Shown here in pieces: positions 15,352 to 15,445 of a DNA stretch of 15,445 nucleotides. The notes under the pieces are model-generated. The model was not told where the DNA came from and made no database searches. It worked only from the letters and a program-made list of their open reading frames with translations. The translations under genes and the position numbers were made by a program. The number at the start of each line of letters is the position of its first letter. Within the stretch, counting starts at the first letter, position 1. Origin of the DNA: an uncultured Bacteroides sp. Its GTDB lineage: Bacteria; Bacteroidota; Bacteroidia; Bacteroidales; Bacteroidaceae. The DNA lies in assembly GCF_910586915.1 (NCBI RefSeq), contig NZ_CAJULN010000055.1:1-15445 (forward strand). Reading direction: 5' to 3'.

Positions 15352-15445
15352 ATGAAACGGACAATTTTTTTTCTGATGATAGTCTTGACTGGTATGTTCT
15401 GTACAGTGGTGAGAGCGCAGAAAGTAGCGATCAAGACGAATGTTT
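15352..15445 (+). CDS. DUF3575 protein, 5' part only, first gene of divergent operon
   Basis: This is a partial gene cut by the window edge; 31 full codons are visible. They encode a signal peptide ending VVRAQ followed by KVAIKTNV, identical to the protein starting at 14841 on the other strand except Phe for Tyr at residue 6. The DNA differs at 4 of 94 positions, and the last 55 bases are identical. It lies directly downstream of the promoter at 15123-15152. By analogy with the left side, it should open a second fimbrial operon, but nothing beyond this gene can be seen. Confidence 0.92.
   Translation, partial: MKRTIFFLMIVLTGMFCTVVRAQKVAIKTNV

Overview
The window comes from a gut-type Bacteroidota, most likely Bacteroides or Phocaeicola. 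The evidence is a complete Bacteroidetes type V (Mfa1/Mfa2-type) pilus operon, many lipoproteins with relaxed lipoboxes, and a promoter of the Bacteroides TTG / TAnnTTTG type.

Layout. Positions 14841 down to 379 hold one tightly packed minus-strand operon of ten genes, with gaps of 3 to 58 bases. In transcription order these are: a DUF3575 outer-membrane protein; a DUF3868/OmpA-like/TPR periplasmic protein; an Mfa1-type major fimbrillin; an Mfa2/FimB-type anchor; and six further secreted lipoproteins. The first of the six is a FimA-like accessory subunit. The other five look like Mfa_like_1 (fimbrillin-family) minor or tip subunits. Two of those five carry GLUG-type repeats at the C-terminus, and two more carry a short version of the module that precedes them. 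The left 378 bases have no convincing gene. They hold about five degenerate 22-bp tandem repeats and a possible leftward promoter at the window edge.

The most interesting part is the right end, 14842-15445. A second DUF3575 gene begins at 15352 on the plus strand and runs off the window. It is nearly identical to the first gene of the minus-strand operon (30 of 31 visible residues). The two 127-base leaders are inverted copies of each other. Between them lies a short AT-rich segment bounded by inverted copies of a 21-bp element whose core is TCTCTTAGGAAGAGA: one copy on the left, two direct copies on the right. The only consensus promoter I see there points right. I see no promoter for the left operon.

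Interpretation (inference): this looks like a flip-flop promoter between two divergent, paralogous fimbrial operons. Inverting about 172-214 bp would move one promoter from one operon to the other, so a cell would make one pilus type or the other. As sequenced, the right operon would be ON and the ten-gene left operon OFF. No recombinase gene lies in the window, and inversion itself cannot be shown from a single sequence.

How the genes would work together: DUF3575 and DUF3868 proteins sit in the outer membrane and periplasm, with an unproven assembly or anchoring role. Fimbrillins are exported as lipoproteins, then trimmed after an Arg/Lys near residues 47-60 so that they can polymerise by strand exchange. 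The Mfa2-like protein anchors the shaft, and the downstream subunits would form alternative or stacked tips.
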